Shown here piece by piece: positions 39,548 to 48,610 of a stretch of DNA of 64,000 nt. Made by a program: the position numbers and the translations under genes. Each line of letters starts with the position of its first letter. Position 1 is the first letter of the stretch. The notes below the pieces were generated by a model. It did no database searches, was not told the origin of the DNA, and was given only the letters and a program-made list of their open reading frames with translations. This DNA is from CALOBA01 sp942491465 (GTDB taxonomy: Bacteria > Pseudomonadota > Gammaproteobacteria > Chromatiales > Chromatiaceae): assembly GCA_942491465.1 (NCBI GenBank), contig CALOBA010000002.1, positions 88,174-152,173 of the forward strand, written 5' to 3'.

Positions 39548-40498
39548 CTACGGTCCAGTGTTGCCGTCCGGCTTCGGTGGGGTGCTGGGGGATGCGGGCG
39601 ACGCGGCGGGCTCGGCGCCTAGGAAGATGGGCACGGAGATATCCCGGCCGGCACCGATGACCACGGTCTTGGGGTTCTCCGACGTGGCCAGTTCCCGCGT
39701 AGCGGTGATGCCCTGATGGGCCAGCAGGCGCTCGGTCAGGGTCTCGTCGACGATGCCCTGATAGTCGCGGATGCCGGTCGCCTCAATGCGCACCCGCTCG
39801 GCCTCCTGCACGGCGATCTCGCGGCGAAAGACGTAGGACAGCAGCAATTGCTGCTGGACCAGCTTGTCCTCAATGGCCCGACGCACGGTCTCGGGAAGCT
39901 GGATGCGGCGGATGATGATGTCCTCCACCTCAACGAAATTGCTGCCGATCTCTTCCATGGCCTGGAGCATGGCGCGGGTCAGCAGCCCGCCCTCATTGGT
40001 GTAGATCTGCTCGGCGGTGGCATTGCCGAGCTCCTTGCGCAGCACCGACTCGGTCTGTGGAATGACCACCCGGGTCAGATAGTCCGGGCCGACGCGCTGG
40101 TGCAGCTTGCCAAGCAGGGCGCGCTCGGGGCGGTAGCGGATGGCCAGTTTCAACTGAAGACGCATCCCCTCCACCGACAGCACGTCGAGGCTATGCTCGA
40201 CCACCTGCTTGCGCACCTCGTAGATGATCAAGCGATCCAGCGGGCTGATGATGTTCAGCCCGTCACCGCGCACCGAGTCGATCTGGGTACCGCTGAAGCG
40301 ACTCCAGTGCACGCCGGCCTCGCCAGGATGGATGACGATGAAGATGCGATCCCAGAACAGGACCAGCACCAACAGCAGGATCTGCAGCCCAATGGTTGCG
40401 AAGGGGCCACGGCGCAGTAGCCAGCGGCGCAGTTCGCGCCGGGCCTCGCCCCGGCTCTGCTCAGGTGCGCCCTGTTCGGGGATGCTCTGGTTGGGCAT
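39548..40498 (-). CDS. SPFH/prohibitin-family membrane protein, second copy in the operon
   Basis: 316 residues. One N-terminal membrane helix (ATIGLQILLLVLVLFWDRIFIV), then an SPFH domain (IHPGEAGVHWSRFSGTQIDSVRGDGLNIISPLDRLIIYEVRKQ, VLSVEGMRLQLKLAIRYRP, IPQTESVLRKELGNATAEQIYTNEGG) and a coiled-coil helix (REIAVQEAERVRIEATGIRDYQ). Family members oligomerise into membrane microdomain scaffolds or protease regulators. Very close in layout to the protein at 46.5-47.5 kb. Last gene of the eight-gene operon, 9 bp after the DUF697 gene. Confidence 0.9.
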   Translation of the reverse strand: MPNQSIPEQGAPEQSRGEARRELRRWLLRRGPFATIGLQILLLVLVLFWDRIFIVIHPGEAGVHWSRFSGTQIDSVRGDGLNIISPLDRLIIYEVRKQVVEHSLDVLSVEGMRLQLKLAIRYRPERALLGKLHQRVGPDYLTRVVIPQTESVLRKELGNATAEQIYTNEGGLLTRAMLQAMEEIGSNFVEVEDIIIRRIQLPETVRRAIEDKLVQQQLLLSYVFRREIAVQEAERVRIEATGIRDYQGIVDETLTERLLAHQGITATRELATSENPKTVVIGAGRDISVPIFLGAEPAASPASPSTPPKPDGNTGP

Positions 40499-40507
40499 CG
40501 GACTGGG

Positions 40508-41035
40508 TCAGCCCGCGGCGGGGGCCAGTTGCGGCCGGCGCGCCAGCTCGGCGCGCAGTTGCTGCCTGAGCTTGGACCAACGCAGGTCGTCGAAGGTGCC
40601 GCCGCCCTCGAAGTGCCTGATCAGCACCTGGCCATGGGCGTAGGTCAGGGTCGCGGCCAGGGTGGACAGCGCGCCGGCGCCGGCGAGCGAGCCGAACACC
40701 GGCACCACCTTGAGCAGCGACAGCCCCAGGCCGGCGACCGCCACCGGCAGGCTGCCCGTCACCAGTGCAATGACGGTGCGACGATAGACGGCGCGAAACG
40801 GGACGCCGTAATGGTCGGCCAGACGTGCGGCCAGGTTCATCTGCAGATCCACCAGGGCAAGGGCATCGAACAGCGGGAACGGCAGCAGCCCAATGGACAG
40901 GCCAGCGATGCTGTAGCCTCTGACGATCCCTTCCGCCGCGGTGCGGCCCTCGGCAGCGCGGGCCAGGGCCAAACGGGTCTCGGCGCTGAACGGGACGGAC
41001 TCGAACGGTGTAGCAGGGTTCTGGCGTGGCGTCAT
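40508..41035 (-). CDS. DUF697-family membrane protein, second copy in the operon
   Basis: 175 residues with YSIAGLSIGLLPFPLFDALALVDLQMNLAARLADHYGVPF, then two hydrophobic hairpins (VIALVTGSLPVAVAGLGLSLL and GALSTLAATLTYAHGQVLIRHFEGGG), the DUF697 pattern. It lacks a long N-terminal extension. It precedes an SPFH gene just as the other DUF697 gene does at the operon's front, so a DUF697-SPFH pair is duplicated. Probably an inner-membrane partner of the SPFH scaffold. Confidence 0.85.
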   Translation of the reverse strand: MTPRQNPATPFESVPFSAETRLALARAAEGRTAAEGIVRGYSIAGLSIGLLPFPLFDALALVDLQMNLAARLADHYGVPFRAVYRRTVIALVTGSLPVAVAGLGLSLLKVVPVFGSLAGAGALSTLAATLTYAHGQVLIRHFEGGGTFDDLRWSKLRQQLRAELARRPQLAPAAG

Positions 41036-41115
41036 CGGGTTGTCTTAGTCATGTTGCAAGAACAAGTGAACCGTTCCTCAGTACCTCGCCGCAAGACGAA
41101 TCCGGGTGATTCAGG

Positions 41116-41922
41116 TTAACCGCGGCGGAGGATCTCGTAGGCCTTGCGGATGCGTGCGGTCTGTGCGCTGGCTTCGGCGAGTTGCTCCGGCGACAGACCG
41201 AGACAGCCCAGCCGGTCCGGATGGTGGCGGCCGATCTCGCGCCGGTAAGCCTGCTTGATCTCGGCCGCGGTTGCCCAGGGTGGCACCTTGAGCGTGGCCC
41301 GGGCCTCGTCCGCCGACATCGACGCCCGAGGCGCCAGGTGACTGCGCCCGAATGTGCGGCGCCCTTCGGCAAAGGCATGCAGTCGCGCCTCCGAGAGGCC
41401 GATGCGCCGCGCGATGTCCTCCAGCAGTCGGCGCTGCGCCGGGGACGGCTCGCCGCGCTGCTCGGCGGCGTCGAGCAACGACCACAGCAGCAGATAGTGC
41501 ACATCGAAGCGGCGGTGGAAGACGCGGCGAAATTGATTGACCACGGCGGTGAGCGGAAAATCTGCGCGCAATCCATCGTCGAACAGGGCCCTTGCCTTGG
41601 CCCGGGCGGGCTGCGGCAGTTCCAGCCGGCGTATGCAGTCATCCCGCGCATCGGCCAGGGCCTCAGCCGACAGCTCGCCGGCGCGGGCCAATGCGCCGGC
41701 CAGCGAGAGTTCCGCGGCGCGCAGCGTGTCGCGTTGGCGCCGACCGATCCGCAGCGCATCAGGTCGCAGCCAGGTCCGCGCCAGGCCGTCGATCTCCCGG
41801 TCTAGGACGTGGCCCATGCCCGCGGCGATCAGGCCGGCGGCAGGGCCGCCAATCAGGGTGCCGAGCAGGCCCGCCGAGGCCTTGCCCCACCAGGATCGGT
41901 AGTGGATGGTGGTGCTGGTCAT
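41116..41922 (-). CDS. TerB-like plus J-domain co-chaperone (DjlA-like)
   Basis: 268 residues. An N-terminal short Gly-rich membrane hairpin (ASAGLLGTLIGGPAAGLIAAGMGHVL), a helical TerB-like region (~60-185) and a C-terminal J domain with the DnaK-activating HPD at residues 234-236 (YRREIGRHHPDRLG). The layout matches DjlA: membrane anchor, TerB, DnaJ. It suggests that the operon recruits Hsp70 to membrane complexes. Start overlaps the preceding gene's stop by 4 bp; a gap of about 80 bp follows before the DUF697 gene. Confidence 0.85.
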   Translation of the reverse strand: MTSTTIHYRSWWGKASAGLLGTLIGGPAAGLIAAGMGHVLDREIDGLARTWLRPDALRIGRRQRDTLRAAELSLAGALARAGELSAEALADARDDCIRRLELPQPARAKARALFDDGLRADFPLTAVVNQFRRVFHRRFDVHYLLLWSLLDAAEQRGEPSPAQRRLLEDIARRIGLSEARLHAFAEGRRTFGRSHLAPRASMSADEARATLKVPPWATAAEIKQAYRREIGRHHPDRLGCLGLSPEQLAEASAQTARIRKAYEILRRG

Positions 41923-43925
41923 TCGGCAATTACCCAGTGGCCAGGTAGCGCGCGCAGCGCGAGCGCGATCAGTGTCCCGGCGACCATGGCGACGACCAAG
42001 ACCGCGGCCAGTCCCAACGCTTGGGTCAGCAATCCAGACAGGACGCCAGCGGCGAGCAGCCCCTCGGGCCCGAACAGCCCAGGCGCAAGGGCGCCGCTGA
42101 TCCCGCCGACGGCAAACACCAGGGCCAGGTCCGCGGCGGCGCCGAACCGCCGCCGCACCGCCGAGCTGGACAGGGCGTAGATGGCGCCGGTCACCAGGCC
42201 GAGCAACAGCAAGGGCACCAGCCCGGCCAAGGCATAGGCGGCGGAGGCGGCGAGCACGCCGGCGAGCAGCCCACCGGGCAGCCGCTGCTCCCAGCTGCGC
42301 TCATCGGACCGTAACAGGCCGACCAGGACAACGGCGACGGCGGCCCCGGCCGCGGCGGCGGCGCTGGCCAGAGCCAGCCATGGCACAGTGCCCCTGTCCG
42401 CCCCAGTCGCCACCACCGACACCAGCCAGGCGGCCCAGAGCACCAGGGCGCCCACAGCGATCAGCGTGCCGCCGACATCCGCACCCGAATCCGCGCTTGC
42501 GCCGAGCGAAGCCGTCCGGCCAGCCGGCCCAAGCCCCCGCGCCAAGGCCAGCGATGCGACACCGGCGAGCGCGGCCAAGCCAATGGCGTCACCAGCATCG
42601 CTGAGACCCGCGACGGCCAGCCATCCAATCGGACTGTCCACGGCATCACCAGTCCCCAAGGCGATCAGCGTCCAATGGCCCACCAAGGGGTAGAGGAGCG
42701 CCCCCATGACGAGTGCCGCCAGCAGACAGGCGCCAGGGCTCAGCCGTCCGGCGACGGCGGAGCAGAACAGCAGCGACGCGGCACCGGCCAGCGGCAACTG
42801 CATACTGAGCTGGCGCAGCGGCTCGCTCAGGACCTGATCGGTACCGACTTGCAGCAGATCGGACAGGACCTCCACCGGCATGCCGATCAGGCCGAGCCAG
42901 CTCGGGCCGAACATCAGCCCGAAGCCGATCAGCACATAGCCCGCGCCGCCGGCCAGCCAGGGCACCAGCCCGCAGTCGATGGTGTCCACGCGTGCATCCG
43001 TGCCCGGCCCCACGCCGAGATAGAGAATCACACCGATTGGAAAGGCGAGCCCCAGGACTAAGGCCAGCAGCAGGCCGGAGTCATCCCGCGCGCCGGCTGC
43101 CGCATCGACGGCCACCTCGGCGCCCGCCTCAACACCGCCTTGCGGTGGGGCCGACCGACCGCGACCAAGGGCGTCCAGGCGCTCACTCAGGGCGGCAAGC
43201 TGCTCGCCCGAGTTGTCGACCCCCATTAAGGTCTCGAACAGCTTCAAGCCGTTATCCTCCAGCCGGACCTCGTGCTGCTTGAGTTGCTCGTCGGCACGCC
43301 CGAGCCCGTCGGCCAGCCCGTCCACGCGCACGCGCAACGGGTCGATGCCGGCAAGCCCGGCAGTGATGCGCTTATCCAGGTCATCGAGCGCCTTGCGATT
43401 CTCGTCGATGGCCGTTTGCAGCAGTTTCAACTGCTCAACCGTGCCACCGAGCCGCGGTTCGATGGTACCGAACTGCTGCTCAATGCCCTGAAGACGGTCT
43501 AAGGTTGCTTGGCGTACCTCGTCCAGTGCGGTCTGGAGCGCGGCCGCCTCCGCCTCCGCCTCCGCCGCTGCGTCTGTCTCTGCAGCGACCGCTGCCTCTG
43601 CCGCTGCCTGCGCCTCTGCCAAGGCCTGCTCCAGTTGCTCGCGAACGCCATCGGCGAGTTCGCTGGCCTTGGTATAGCCACGTTGACCGAGCAGCGACTT
43701 GGCGCGCTTCATGTCGGCATCATCGACCAGATCCTGGAGGCCGGCCTCCTCTGCCGTGGCGATGATGGCGTCGGCGGCGGCGATGGCGGCCTCGGCCTCC
43801 GCGCGCGTGGCCGCCTGGGCCAAGTCGGCACCGGCCAGCAGCAGCATTGTGATCAAGAACCCGAGGCAGGAGCGGATCAGCCAGCCGCGGCAAGCATCGG
43901 CATTGGCCGGCGCCGCCAGGCTCAT
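41919..43925 (-). CDS. Coiled coil fused to an Amt-like polytopic membrane domain
   Basis: 668 residues. Signal segment (FLITMLLLAGADLAQA), then about 210 residues of Ala/Glu-rich coiled coil (residues ~40-250), then 10-11 membrane helices (~285-668). The membrane part resembles ammonium transporters: WLAGGAGYVLIGFGLMFGPSWLGLIGMP, ASLLFCSAVAGRLSPGACLLAALVMGALLYPLVGHW and GWLAVAGLSDAGDAIGLAALAGVASLALA align with Amt landmarks, but the conserved FAGG-VVH segment is degraded (DAGDAIGL). Transport of ammonium is doubtful; a sensor or scaffold role is as likely. Four-bp overlaps with both neighbours. Confidence 0.7.
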   Translation of the reverse strand: MSLAAPANADACRGWLIRSCLGFLITMLLLAGADLAQAATRAEAEAAIAAADAIIATAEEAGLQDLVDDADMKRAKSLLGQRGYTKASELADGVREQLEQALAEAQAAAEAAVAAETDAAAEAEAEAAALQTALDEVRQATLDRLQGIEQQFGTIEPRLGGTVEQLKLLQTAIDENRKALDDLDKRITAGLAGIDPLRVRVDGLADGLGRADEQLKQHEVRLEDNGLKLFETLMGVDNSGEQLAALSERLDALGRGRSAPPQGGVEAGAEVAVDAAAGARDDSGLLLALVLGLAFPIGVILYLGVGPGTDARVDTIDCGLVPWLAGGAGYVLIGFGLMFGPSWLGLIGMPVEVLSDLLQVGTDQVLSEPLRQLSMQLPLAGAASLLFCSAVAGRLSPGACLLAALVMGALLYPLVGHWTLIALGTGDAVDSPIGWLAVAGLSDAGDAIGLAALAGVASLALARGLGPAGRTASLGASADSGADVGGTLIAVGALVLWAAWLVSVVATGADRGTVPWLALASAAAAAGAAVAVVLVGLLRSDERSWEQRLPGGLLAGVLAASAAYALAGLVPLLLLGLVTGAIYALSSSAVRRRFGAAADLALVFAVGGISGALAPGLFGPEGLLAAGVLSGLLTQALGLAAVLVVAMVAGTLIALALRALPGHWVIAE

Positions 43926-44122
43926 CGCCCGCCCCCCGGCTCACCTGGACGCGGGCGCGGCGCCGGATCCGATGCCAGCAAGAACAGGAATCCCATGGCC
44001 GGCGTAAACAGGAGCGACGACCAGAGATAGCCCCAGTAGCCCCATTTGCGCCGACGACCCAGGTAGGCGATCAGGATGCAGCTGCCGATATAGGCCGCGG
44101 CGATGATCAGGTAATGCATCAT
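43922..44122 (-). CDS. Tiny two-helix membrane protein
   Basis: 66 residues: MHYLIIAAAYIGSCILIAYLG, a basic turn (RRRKWGYWGY), then LWSSLLFTPAMGFLFLLAS and a Pro-rich polar tail. No family recognised. Overlaps both neighbours by 4 bp, which strongly supports it being real. Probably a small subunit of the operon's membrane complex. Confidence 0.75.
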   Translation of the reverse strand: MMHYLIIAAAYIGSCILIAYLGRRRKWGYWGYLWSSLLFTPAMGFLFLLASDPAPRPRPGEPGGGR

Positions 44123-46479
44123 AGTGACGGTGACCCCTCGCGGGCATCTTGGGTTGTTGCGGATGCCGGGTCCGGATCGGGGCTCGGCTCAAGGTTCGGG
44201 TCCGGCTCCGGGCTCGGCGCTGGACTTGGCTCGGGGCTCGACTCGGGGCTCGGCTCAGCACTCGACTCTGGGCTCGGTGCTAGGCTGCTCGGCGCTGGAC
44301 TTGGCTCGATCACCGAGGATATCAGCACGAGTTCCTCGGGTTCTGGACGCCTGCCAATCGCCTGCAATGCCTGCAAATCGACCCGGATGGTCGGCAGATT
44401 TACCAGCTGACGATTCAGCTCGCCGACCCGCAGCCCATTCAGCAGCCCATTGAAGCGCAGCGCCACGGCAGGGTCATCGAGATTGATGCCGGCGGCCACC
44501 AGAGCCAGGGTCAGCCCAAGCTCGGCCTCCAGCGTATCGGCTAGCGTGAAGCTCGGCACCTGGAAATCGCGCAGGGCGCGATTCAACCGGCGCACCAGCG
44601 CTGGCTCCAGCGGCAGATCCGCGGGTATGAGCAAGGCGTCGGCCTCGATGGCCAGGCGGCTCCAGCAACCGATAGCGGCGCGTTGCCGCTCGTCTTCTCC
44701 GAGTGGCGCCGTCGGCTCTGCCGGCACGGCTTGATCTGATGGCGCCGTCGGGCTTGGAGGCGCTACCTGATCTGATGGCGCAGTCGGGCCTGGCGGCTCC
44801 GATTGATCTGGGTCCGCCGAGGCGCTCGCGGCGGCCATGCCCTGCTCGACGGGCAGCTCACAAGTCACGATCTCGAAGTCGCGGACCGCGGCAACGCCGC
44901 GTGCCAGGCTGATCATGGCTCTGCCGTCAGCGTCAGCCGGCACCACCAGACCGAGTCGGCGAAAGCTGAACAGGTCCTGGGCCAGGGCCAGCCAGATTTG
45001 GTCGCGCCGTGATCGATCGAGCCGGCGCTCGGAAAGACCGGTCAAGTCGAAGGGATCGGGCCCTTCGACACTGCTTGGGACAGGCCCTTCGGTCCCGCTC
45101 AGGACGGGCTCCGCGGCTTGGCTCGGGGCCATCTCGTTGGTGCTCGCGGCCCCGGCATCGGCGGCCGGCGGCCCCGCTGCGCTCGCCGCCGCCTGCCCCG
45201 AACCGGGCTCAGGGGGCGCGGGGCTCACTGCCTGCTCGCTCAGCTGCTCGCGAAAGGTCTGTGTGAGTTCGGAGGTCAATGCCCGCTCACGCAGTTGCTC
45301 GCGGAAGGTCTGCAGTTGGTAGGGAATCGTCACCCCAGGCATGGCCCACCAGCGCCCAAAGCGCAGTACCTGGAAACGATAGCGCTTGCCATACAGGTTG
45401 CCGCTGGAATCGAAGGCGTAGATCCCCGTCAGTCCTGCCCAGGGCGGTCCGTAGTGGGCCGACGTGGACAGCACCTGGGGCGCGGTGTTGCCAGCGCGGG
45501 TGATGATGTCGGCCAACAGGCCCATGGAGTCGTAGCCCTGGGCGGCATTCTGGTTCGGTGCCGCAGCGAACGCCTGGGCGAAGGCGGCAATGAATCGGGC
45601 ATTGCGTGGACTGGGGTCGTCGATGTTGTAGACCACCGGCACGATGGTGCGCTCACCGGCAGCCCCGGCAAGCTCGGACAAGGGGCCGAAGTTGAGCCGA
45701 TCGGAGCCGACAACCGGTGCATCGACCCCGAGTTCGCGCAACTGCGACAGGATACGGGCGCCGGCATCGGTCTCGGCGGACAGGTAGACGGCATCAAAAT
45801 CCAGGCCGGCCAGTTGGCCGAGCAGACCCCGGTAGTTTTGCTCGTCACCGAAGAATGATCCGCGGAAGACGATGTCGATGCCTTCCCGCCGGGCCGCGTC
45901 CTCGAACAGAAAGGCGGCCTCGCGGGAGTAGTCGTCGCGGGCGTGTAGCACGACCATGCGCCGGTAGCCGAACAGCCGTGCCAGGCTGGCGGACTGGCGC
46001 GCCATGGCGGTGTTGTCCGGCAGCATCCGCAGCACGAATTGAAAGCCGTGCAGAGTGAGCTGCTCGCGGGTCGCGAACGGTGGCATGAACAGGACCTGCC
46101 CGGCGTCGTAACCGACCGAGGCCGGAATCGCAACCGCGGAGTCGCGATGGCCAAGCACGGCGCTGATGCGCGGGTCGTCCGCAACTCGCCACACGGTCCC
46201 GCGGACCTGCTCAAAGTCGTCGCCGCCGGGCATCACCCGGAGCGTCAGCTCACGGCCGAGCAGGCCGCCAACCTCGGCGGCGACCTCATCGAAGGCGAGG
46301 CGAACCCCGTCCAGATAGCCGGGCAGCGTCTGGTCATCGATGACGGCGACCACGATGCGACCCTCGGCACGGTCGGCGTAGGCGGTCCGATCGGCTGCCG
46401 CGCCCTCAAAGGAGCGCCCGCAGCCGGCGAGCAGCGTCATGCCGAGCAGGATCAGGCTGAGACCATGCATCCTTTTCAT
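44119..46479 (-). CDS. Large lipoprotein with two periplasmic-binding-like domains
   Basis: 786 residues. Lipobox LLAGC with Cys20. Residues ~40-410 form a type I periplasmic binding domain (Leu/Ile/Val-binding kind): IVVAVIDDQTLPGYLDGVRLAFDEV, ISAVLGHRDSAVAIPAS, YRRMVVLHARDDYSREAAFLFEDAA, GYDSMGLLADII. A Pro/Ser/Gln-rich linker with PTAPSDQ repeats interrupts a second ligand-binding-like domain (IWLALAQDLFSFRRLGLVVPADADGRAMISL ... LNGLRVGELNRQLVNLPTIRVDLQAL). The tail is a long Pro-Ser-Glu repeat. No ABC permease or ATPase is near, so it likely senses rather than transports. Starts 6 bp after the SPFH gene. Confidence 0.8.
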   Translation of the reverse strand: MKRMHGLSLILLGMTLLAGCGRSFEGAAADRTAYADRAEGRIVVAVIDDQTLPGYLDGVRLAFDEVAAEVGGLLGRELTLRVMPGGDDFEQVRGTVWRVADDPRISAVLGHRDSAVAIPASVGYDAGQVLFMPPFATREQLTLHGFQFVLRMLPDNTAMARQSASLARLFGYRRMVVLHARDDYSREAAFLFEDAARREGIDIVFRGSFFGDEQNYRGLLGQLAGLDFDAVYLSAETDAGARILSQLRELGVDAPVVGSDRLNFGPLSELAGAAGERTIVPVVYNIDDPSPRNARFIAAFAQAFAAAPNQNAAQGYDSMGLLADIITRAGNTAPQVLSTSAHYGPPWAGLTGIYAFDSSGNLYGKRYRFQVLRFGRWWAMPGVTIPYQLQTFREQLRERALTSELTQTFREQLSEQAVSPAPPEPGSGQAAASAAGPPAADAGAASTNEMAPSQAAEPVLSGTEGPVPSSVEGPDPFDLTGLSERRLDRSRRDQIWLALAQDLFSFRRLGLVVPADADGRAMISLARGVAAVRDFEIVTCELPVEQGMAAASASADPDQSEPPGPTAPSDQVAPPSPTAPSDQAVPAEPTAPLGEDERQRAAIGCWSRLAIEADALLIPADLPLEPALVRRLNRALRDFQVPSFTLADTLEAELGLTLALVAAGINLDDPAVALRFNGLLNGLRVGELNRQLVNLPTIRVDLQALQAIGRRPEPEELVLISSVIEPSPAPSSLAPSPESSAEPSPESSPEPSPAPSPEPDPNLEPSPDPDPASATTQDAREGSPSL

Positions 46480-46485
46480 GATCCG

Positions 46486-47469
46486 TTACTTCGCTGACGG
46501 CAGCGGCAGCGGCAGCGGCAGCGGCGCACCGGGGATGACCGGCAGTCCGCCCTCGGCGGCCCCCAGGATCACGACGCGGCTGTTCGACGCGGTCGCCAGT
46601 TCCTTGGTCGCAGTGATCGCCTCATGGCGCAGCAGCTGGTCACTGAGGGTGGCATCGACGGTTGCCTGATAGTCGCGGATACCGCGCGCCTCGTCACGCT
46701 TGCGCTCGGCCTCCTCCGCCGCCGTGCGCAGCCGAAAGACATAGGACTTCAGCATCGCCTCTTGGGTCTGCTTGTCTTCGATCGCTTCACGCACCGCGTC
46801 CGGCAGCTGGATGGTGCGGATAACAATGTCGTCGGCGTCGACGAAATTGCGCCCGACCTCGTCGCGGGCGAGCAGGATGGCCGCATTCAACAGCCCGCCG
46901 GCATTGGTATAGATCTCCTCGGCCGTGCGCAACGACAGCTCCCGGCGCAGGACCGACTCGGTCTGCGGGACGACGACGCGCTGTGCGTATTCCGGCCCGA
47001 TGCGCTGATGCAATTGCGGCAGCAGCTCCGGATCAGGCCGATAGCGGATCGCCAACTCCATCTGCACCGGCAGCGCACGGACCGACAGTACCTCGAAGCT
47101 GTGCAACACGATCTGTTTGCGCAACTCGTAGCGGATCATCCGATCCCAGGGCGGGATGATATGCAGGCCCTCGCCGTAGGTTCGGTTCAGTTCCATGCCG
47201 GTGAATAGCCGAAACAGGACCCCGCCCTCGCCGGGCTGGATCGAGATGAAGACATGCCGCCAAAGGATCGCCGCCCCCACCAGCACAACCAGCAGGAGCA
47301 GCGCGAGCAGCAGCAGGCGGGGCTTGAGCCAGCGCACCAGGGGCATCGCGCCCTCGCTGCCTTTTCGGGGGCGACCTCTTTGGGCGCCACCGCTCTCGGG
47401 GCCACCTTCTTGGGGACCGGAGTCGGCGAGCGGTGCCGACCCGCTCGCCATGGGCTCGGAATCCATCAT
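46486..47469 (-). CDS. SPFH/prohibitin-family membrane protein, first copy
   Basis: 327 residues. Polar Gly/Pro/Ser-rich N-tail, one membrane helix (LLLLALLLLVVLVGAAILWRHVF), SPFH domain (SIQPGEGGVLFRLFTGMELNRTYGEGLHIIPPWDRMIRYELRKQ, VLSVRALPVQMELAIRYRP, VPQTESVLRRELSLRTAEEIYTNAGG) and a coiled coil. About half its residues match the paralogue at 39.5 kb by eye. Overlaps the DUF697 gene by 4 bp (ATGA). Likely forms ring or patch assemblies in the inner membrane. Confidence 0.9.
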   Translation of the reverse strand: MMDSEPMASGSAPLADSGPQEGGPESGGAQRGRPRKGSEGAMPLVRWLKPRLLLLALLLLVVLVGAAILWRHVFISIQPGEGGVLFRLFTGMELNRTYGEGLHIIPPWDRMIRYELRKQIVLHSFEVLSVRALPVQMELAIRYRPDPELLPQLHQRIGPEYAQRVVVPQTESVLRRELSLRTAEEIYTNAGGLLNAAILLARDEVGRNFVDADDIVIRTIQLPDAVREAIEDKQTQEAMLKSYVFRLRTAAEEAERKRDEARGIRDYQATVDATLSDQLLRHEAITATKELATASNSRVVILGAAEGGLPVIPGAPLPLPLPLPSAK

Positions 47470-48122
47470 CCGCCGGTCGTGCCTTGCTTCGCATCGACAG
47501 CCTCGGCGCCACGCTTACGCCAAGGCCGCCAGCCTACTTTTCCTTCCTTGCTCTTCATCTGGTCCTTCAGGCGCTCGGCGAATTCCTTGCCCCGCGCCAG
47601 CTCATGCTTCAGACGTGCACGCAGGGCTGCGACGTCCGGCGCCAGCAGGTCGCCGCCCTGCTCAAAGTGGCTGGTGAAGACCGATCCGAGCGCATAGGTA
47701 GTGGCACCGGCGCTCACGGCCACCCCACCGCTGCCGACCAAGGTGCCGATGCCGGGGATCAACTTGGCACCGGAACTCAACCCCACCACCGTGAGCACAG
47801 GCGTTGCGCCGGCCAGCACGGAGAGGACGATCGACCTGACCCGAGTGGTGCTGTAATCCACCTCGTAGATGTCGCAGAGCGCCTTAATCATCGACAGATG
47901 GTTGCCGAACAGCGCGGCCACGTCGAACACGGGCAGCGGCACCAGACCCAGCGTCATTGATGCCATCACGTGGGACTTGATCCTGTTCTCGGCCTTCAGT
48001 CGACGCTCGCCGGCAATGGCCGCGGCGATCTCCGCTTCGGTGAAACCAATCACTTCATCGGGGTTATGTTGATCGCCGGAGTCGTCATCCATCGCTGAGA
48101 CGGTGTCTGTCGCATCGTTCAT
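47466..48122 (-). CDS. DUF697-family membrane protein, first gene of the operon
   Basis: 218 residues from ATG 48122. Acidic N-tail, GFTEAEIAAAIAGERRLKAENRIKSHVMASMTLGLVPLPVFDVAALFGNHLSMIKALCDIY, then two hydrophobic hairpins (VLSVLAGATPVLTVVGLSSG and GGVAVSAGATTYALGSVFTSHFEQGGD). Charged C-terminus rich in Lys/Arg. Third member of the family in this window. The SPFH gene overlaps its stop by 4 bp. Confidence 0.85.
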   Translation of the reverse strand: MNDATDTVSAMDDDSGDQHNPDEVIGFTEAEIAAAIAGERRLKAENRIKSHVMASMTLGLVPLPVFDVAALFGNHLSMIKALCDIYEVDYSTTRVRSIVLSVLAGATPVLTVVGLSSGAKLIPGIGTLVGSGGVAVSAGATTYALGSVFTSHFEQGGDLLAPDVAALRARLKHELARGKEFAERLKDQMKSKEGKVGWRPWRKRGAEAVDAKQGTTGG

Positions 48123-48610
48123 GATCGGACCTCGTAGGGTTGGGTAACGGCGACGCGGCCGATCGATCCTGGAAGATCGCACGACGCACATCAGGCGACG
48201 CCGCCGGACGCTGCAGATAGACTAAATCCACCGACGCCTGCCGGCCAACACTAGGCCAACGATAATCTGGGAAACATAACACTCTGTTTGGATTTGCTAC
48301 AGGCGACGGTCGCAAATGCGACCGTCGGGCTGCGCCTGCGCTGACGTTCATGGCAGGGTGCAACCCCGCGAGATGAAGCCCCTGCTTCAAACCAAACGAG
48401 CGGCATGGGCGCAGCCAGACAAACTGTTAGCTTTCCCAAACAGCTTGCGCATTAGGATCGGGGCGCTTGCTATGCTTGCAGCGGCCGTGGAGCGTGGCAC
48501 CCAGTATACCTGCGCCACACCACGATGCACTGAGACATGCTTGACCGGCCGGCCTGCCAGTCTGTCAGCAAGACACCCACCACCTCGACATGAGCAATTT
48601 GGAGTCAGCG
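48123..48610. other. Intergenic region with divergent promoters
   Basis: About 490 bp between the eight-gene minus-strand operon and the small plus-strand membrane protein gene. Several AT-richer patches (for example near 48260-48300 and 48420-48480) make promoters likely here. No gene or repeat recognised. Confidence 0.45.
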
